Shown here: positions 5,236 to 5,243 of the stretch, piece after piece | Layout: each line of letters opens with the position of its first letter | Numbering within the stretch: position 1 is the stretch's first letter | Assembly (NCBI GenBank): GCA_026786225.1 | Contig: JAJAYN010000533.1 | Coordinates: forward strand, 1 to 5,243 | Length of the DNA: 5,243 bases | Direction of reading: 5' to 3' | Origin: Burkholderiales bacterium | GTDB lineage: Bacteria; Pseudomonadota; Gammaproteobacteria; Burkholderiales; Usitatibacteraceae | Made by a program: the position numbers and the translations under genes | Notes under the pieces: model-generated | The model's database searches: none | What the model saw: only the letters and a program-made list of their open reading frames with translations | What the model was told of the DNA's origin: nothing

Positions 5236-5243
5236 ACATCACC

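Overview
The window looks like ordinary chromosomal DNA of a Gram-negative proteobacterium, most likely beta- or gammaproteobacterial. The reasons are a FimV-type N-terminal domain, a CheB very close in sequence to the enterobacterial protein, a PspC-domain protein, Sec or lipoprotein signal peptides, and dense coding at a moderately high GC content (judged by eye). I see no tRNA or rRNA gene, insertion sequence, CRISPR array, attachment site or replication origin.

Layout from left to right. (a) 36-703, minus strand: a bacterial PH-domain membrane protein (192 aa), preceded by a 30-codon ORF not reported before here. That ORF has a perfect AGGAGG ribosome site and its stop overlaps the PH-protein start (ATGA). 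(b) 704-968: non-coding upstream DNA between divergent genes. (c) 969-1355, plus: a SHOCT-PspC fusion protein. (d) 1368-1778, minus: a stand-alone FimV N-terminal domain with a lipobox-like signal peptide. Its 3' end can fold into a hairpin followed by six T. (e) 1869-2300, minus: a small two-helix membrane protein resembling DUF6232. (f) 2353-4061, plus, probably one operon: a PLDc_N-like membrane anchor fused to TPR repeats, then a secreted S1/P1-type zinc nuclease with every metal ligand present. (g) 4126-5223, minus: CheB, the chemotaxis methylesterase response regulator, starting at GTG. It converges on the nuclease gene across a 64-bp gap that holds an imperfect hairpin.

The first five genes all encode small membrane or envelope proteins (bPH, SHOCT-PspC, FimV-N, DUF6232-like, PLDc_N-TPR). 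This suggests an envelope-maintenance or stress neighbourhood. However, strands alternate, so these are separate transcripts, and any shared function is inference. CheB is probably one end of a chemotaxis cluster lying beyond the right edge. I do not see a clear new biological system. The best leads are the coupled leader ORF, the free-standing FimV domain with its ambiguous signal peptide, and the TPR/nuclease pairing.
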